50,955 nucleotides of DNA from Selenomonas sp. (GTDB taxonomy: Bacteria; Bacillota; Negativicutes; Selenomonadales; Selenomonadaceae). Position numbers and translations under genes: made by a program. Below the pieces are notes generated by a model. The model had not been told where the DNA came from and did not search any database. It saw only the letters and a list, made by a program, of their open reading frames with translations. Within the stretch, counting starts at the first letter, position 1; every line of letters starts with the position of its first letter. The stretch covers positions 1 through 50,955 of the forward strand of contig JAGBLH010000219.1 in assembly GCA_017635515.1 (NCBI GenBank). The letters run 5' to 3'. Positions 49,564 to 50,955 of the stretch are shown piece after piece.

Positions 49564-50017
49564 CCTGTTTCTCCACCTCCGCTAATAGCTTCTTCACATA
49601 ATGCTCTGCGATGTCATCAGCGCATTCCCTGTACTTCAGCTTATCCTTCAGTTCCTTAACCAGCATTTCTTTCTGATTGCTGTTCAGGAGCGGGAGCCTG
49701 TCCCGAAGGTAATCGCAAACCAGCCCAGGCGCATAGGAGAGCCGGTTCACTGCATACCGCAGAGCGAATATCATCACGGTGAAGTCATCCACGCCCACGA
49801 ATCCTTTGCGGTTGTTCCACAATGCCACGGCTTGCTTCTTTGTCGGAGCTGCAACTGCGCATGAGCAGTTCCAGCATTCCACGAAACATTCGCCGTGGGA
49901 ATCCGGCAGGTCGGGAAGCTCCTTTTTCAACCATTCGGAATGCGTATGGGGCTTCACTTCATCAAGGACAGGCTGACTACCACATAACGGGCAGGGCATC
50001 AATTCATCTTTCTTCAT
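49553..50017 (-). CDS. Lar-like restriction alleviation protein with C-terminal extension
   Basis: 154 residues from ATG 50017. Zinc-ribbon signature LMPCPLCGSQPVL ... VECWNCSCAV ... AVALWNNR is that of Lar-type proteins that reduce host type I restriction. The last about 80 residues are helical and extra. Restriction alleviation is inferred from the motif. Confidence 0.7.
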   Translation of the reverse strand: MKKDELMPCPLCGSQPVLDEVKPHTHSEWLKKELPDLPDSHGECFVECWNCSCAVAAPTKKQAVALWNNRKGFVGVDDFTVMIFALRYAVNRLSYAPGLVCDYLRDRLPLLNSNQKEMLVKELKDKLKYRECADDIAEHYVKKLLAEVEKQDGK

Positions 50018-50019
50018 AC

Positions 50020-50220
50020 TCACCAATCCCTTCTGGCATCAGCGGCTTCCAGCTCTGCATCATGGTTCAGTGATCGCAGCCACATTTCCCGCTCATAAAT
50101 CGGAGCATAGTCGTGCAGCCACGAGGTTGCATCCATCTTGGTGTTGCCCAGGAACATGATTCCAAGGTATTCCTCGATTTTGGCGATATAAGCAAGCTGC
50201 CTTGGCGTTGGTCTACTCAT
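50020..50220 (-). CDS. Hypothetical early protein, 66 aa
   Basis: ATG 50220 behind GAGGTCAGCC. Sequence MSRPTPRQLAYIAKIEEYLG with a helical second half; the opening resembles a common short phage protein of unknown function. Confidence 0.6.
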   Translation of the reverse strand: MSRPTPRQLAYIAKIEEYLGIMFLGNTKMDATSWLHDYAPIYEREMWLRSLNHDAELEAADARRDW

Positions 50221-50527
50221 GCTGGCTGACCTCAAACGCCATCATCAACCTCATACTGGCGTTCACCAGATGAGGCTCGGAGCGGTCGCCCATGCGGTAC
50301 AGGTTGATGTGCCGCATGGCACGGGAAAGATGCTCGTCAGCAGGTATCTGTCGCCATGTCTCGCCGGGATGCTTCACGGCTCCCTTGGTCAGCCCTTCTG
50401 CAATGGCATCAAGCCAAGCAGGGGAGGTATAGCGATACTCATTCGGCTCGGTGTCCTGAGGGTACAGCTTATTTACAGCAGATTCATCTGTCTTCGGTCT
50501 TGATGGGCGTTCTCTCATTACCCCCAT
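50213..50527 (-). CDS. DUF5664-like (dATP/dGTP diphosphohydrolase-type) protein
   Basis: 104 residues. The segment GAVKHPGETWRQIPADEHLS with RAMRHINLYRMGDRSEP matches DUF5664-type proteins, which include a His/Asp motif. The first Met is not certain (ATG 50527 or 50518). Possible nucleotide-pool role; unproven. Confidence 0.6.
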   Translation of the reverse strand: MGVMRERPSRPKTDESAVNKLYPQDTEPNEYRYTSPAWLDAIAEGLTKGAVKHPGETWRQIPADEHLSRAMRHINLYRMGDRSEPHLVNASMRLMMAFEVSQHE

Positions 50528-50533
50528 GCTCAA

Positions 50534-50764
50534 TCACTCACTTTCTCGATTTTCGGTTGCATTCTTTTCTGAAATCGTCTGGTATAACTTAAACCATTCG
50601 TCATTCAGCCGGGTGCATAATTTTGCCCAATCTTCATTTTGCTTGTCGATGAAGTCAGACCACTGATGGTTTATCTTCCAGGCGAATACCCATGTAGTGC
50701 CCGCCGCCAGCAATGATATGACTGTCAGTAAAGCCATCATAGTTTCAATTCCCATTTGGTTCAT
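50534..50764 (-). CDS. Small membrane protein, 76 aa
   Basis: ATG 50764 behind GGAGG. One membrane segment (MALLTVISLLAAGTTWVFAW) followed by a charged helical tail. Overlaps the DUF1653 gene end by 20 bases. Function unknown. Confidence 0.6.
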   Translation of the reverse strand: MNQMGIETMMALLTVISLLAAGTTWVFAWKINHQWSDFIDKQNEDWAKLCTRLNDEWFKLYQTISEKNATENRESE

Positions 50765-50955
50765 CAGCCTCCACTTTCTCGAAACGGTATTTCTGTGGCG
50801 CATTGGGATACTTCTTGCGGTCAACCTCGCTCATAAACATCGCAAGGGGACGTACATAGATGCCCTCAGCGCCGTACATAGCCTGATAACAAATCATGCG
50901 TTCGTCAGTCTCCGTATGGAATACAGGACAGGCAATGACGCGATAATCGTGGTTC
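50745..50955 (-). CDS. DUF1653 protein, truncated by the window end
   Basis: Visible 69 residues (from NHDYRVIACPVFHTETD) with YQAMYGAEGIYVRPLAMF and KYRFEKVE, the DUF1653 signature. The N-terminus runs off the end. If joined to base 1 the frame continues to ATG 35. Early gene of unknown role. Confidence 0.85.
   Translation of the reverse strand, partial: NHDYRVIACPVFHTETDERMICYQAMYGAEGIYVRPLAMFMSEVDRKKYPNAPQKYRFEKVEADEPNGN

Noticed and set aside
1..50955. CRISPR array or insertion sequence
   Set aside because: The repeats seen are few, widely spaced and lie beside promoters; there is no regular spacer pattern and no transposase gene.

Overview
The window looks like the essentially complete genome of a temperate, contractile-tailed (myovirus-type) phage of a Gram-positive-related host. 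I would guess Firmicutes, possibly Negativicutes, but with low confidence, because no host gene is visible. Every recognisable gene is phage-like. The right end (50955) lies inside a minus-strand DUF1653 gene. If the right end is joined to base 1, that frame continues to an ATG at 35, so the window is probably a circular or circularly permuted genome cut at an arbitrary point. The integrase/repressor block sits directly beside the lysis genes, which also fits a non-integrated form.

Layout. 141-3353 (+): small unrecognised genes, one of them behind a repeat/promoter unit. 3505-6786 (+): DUF488 protein, a degenerate tRNA-like gene, a methyltransferase-like protein with a possible Mom-like C-terminus, and ParB. 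6779-14669 (+): packaging and head genes (TerS, TerL, portal-MuF fusion, protease, HK97-type capsid, decoration, connectors). 14669-28254 (+): neck and contractile tail (sheath, tube, chaperones, tape measure, Dit-like, baseplate plug, hub, spike, PAAR tip, gp25-like wedge, baseplate J, tail protein I). 28270-31114 (+): fibre and coiled-coil proteins. 31130-34193 (+): a complete diversity-generating retroelement (DGR) with C-type-lectin target and variable repeat, Avd, template repeat and reverse transcriptase. 34446-37507 (+): holin-like proteins, a two-enzyme endolysin and small genes. 37853-38254 (+): two small membrane proteins. 38328-40147 (-): large serine integrase and CI-like repressor, divergent from a Cro-like gene and partner (40326-40774, +). 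40934-43485 (-): small early cassettes with near-identical promoters and a repeated 61-bp intercistronic RNA element. 43850 to the right end and across the junction (-): ArpU/RinA-like late regulator, SNF2-type helicase, VRR-NUC nuclease, HTH-like protein, VapE-type primase-helicase, DUF4406-like, Lar-like, DUF5664-like and DUF1653 proteins.

The best signal is the DGR. Its template (32533-32666) and variable repeat (31870-32003) differ at 18 of 134 positions, and all 18 are adenines in the template. Thirteen of 14 AAY codons in the receptor-binding C-terminus of the target are changed. Apart from the DGR, the genome carries three families of dispersed non-coding repeats. The first is a terminator-distal unit in three copies with a conserved stem, ending in a shared promoter; two of the copies hold perfect DnaA boxes. 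The second is an AT-rich leader in two copies, one in front of the tail chaperone gene and one in the replication operon. The third is a 61-bp element in three copies whose fold and core strongly resemble a hammerhead ribozyme with stem II open, always placed just after the first stop codon of a small early operon. Promoters sharing a GTGTTA spacer motif suggest a phage-specific regulon.
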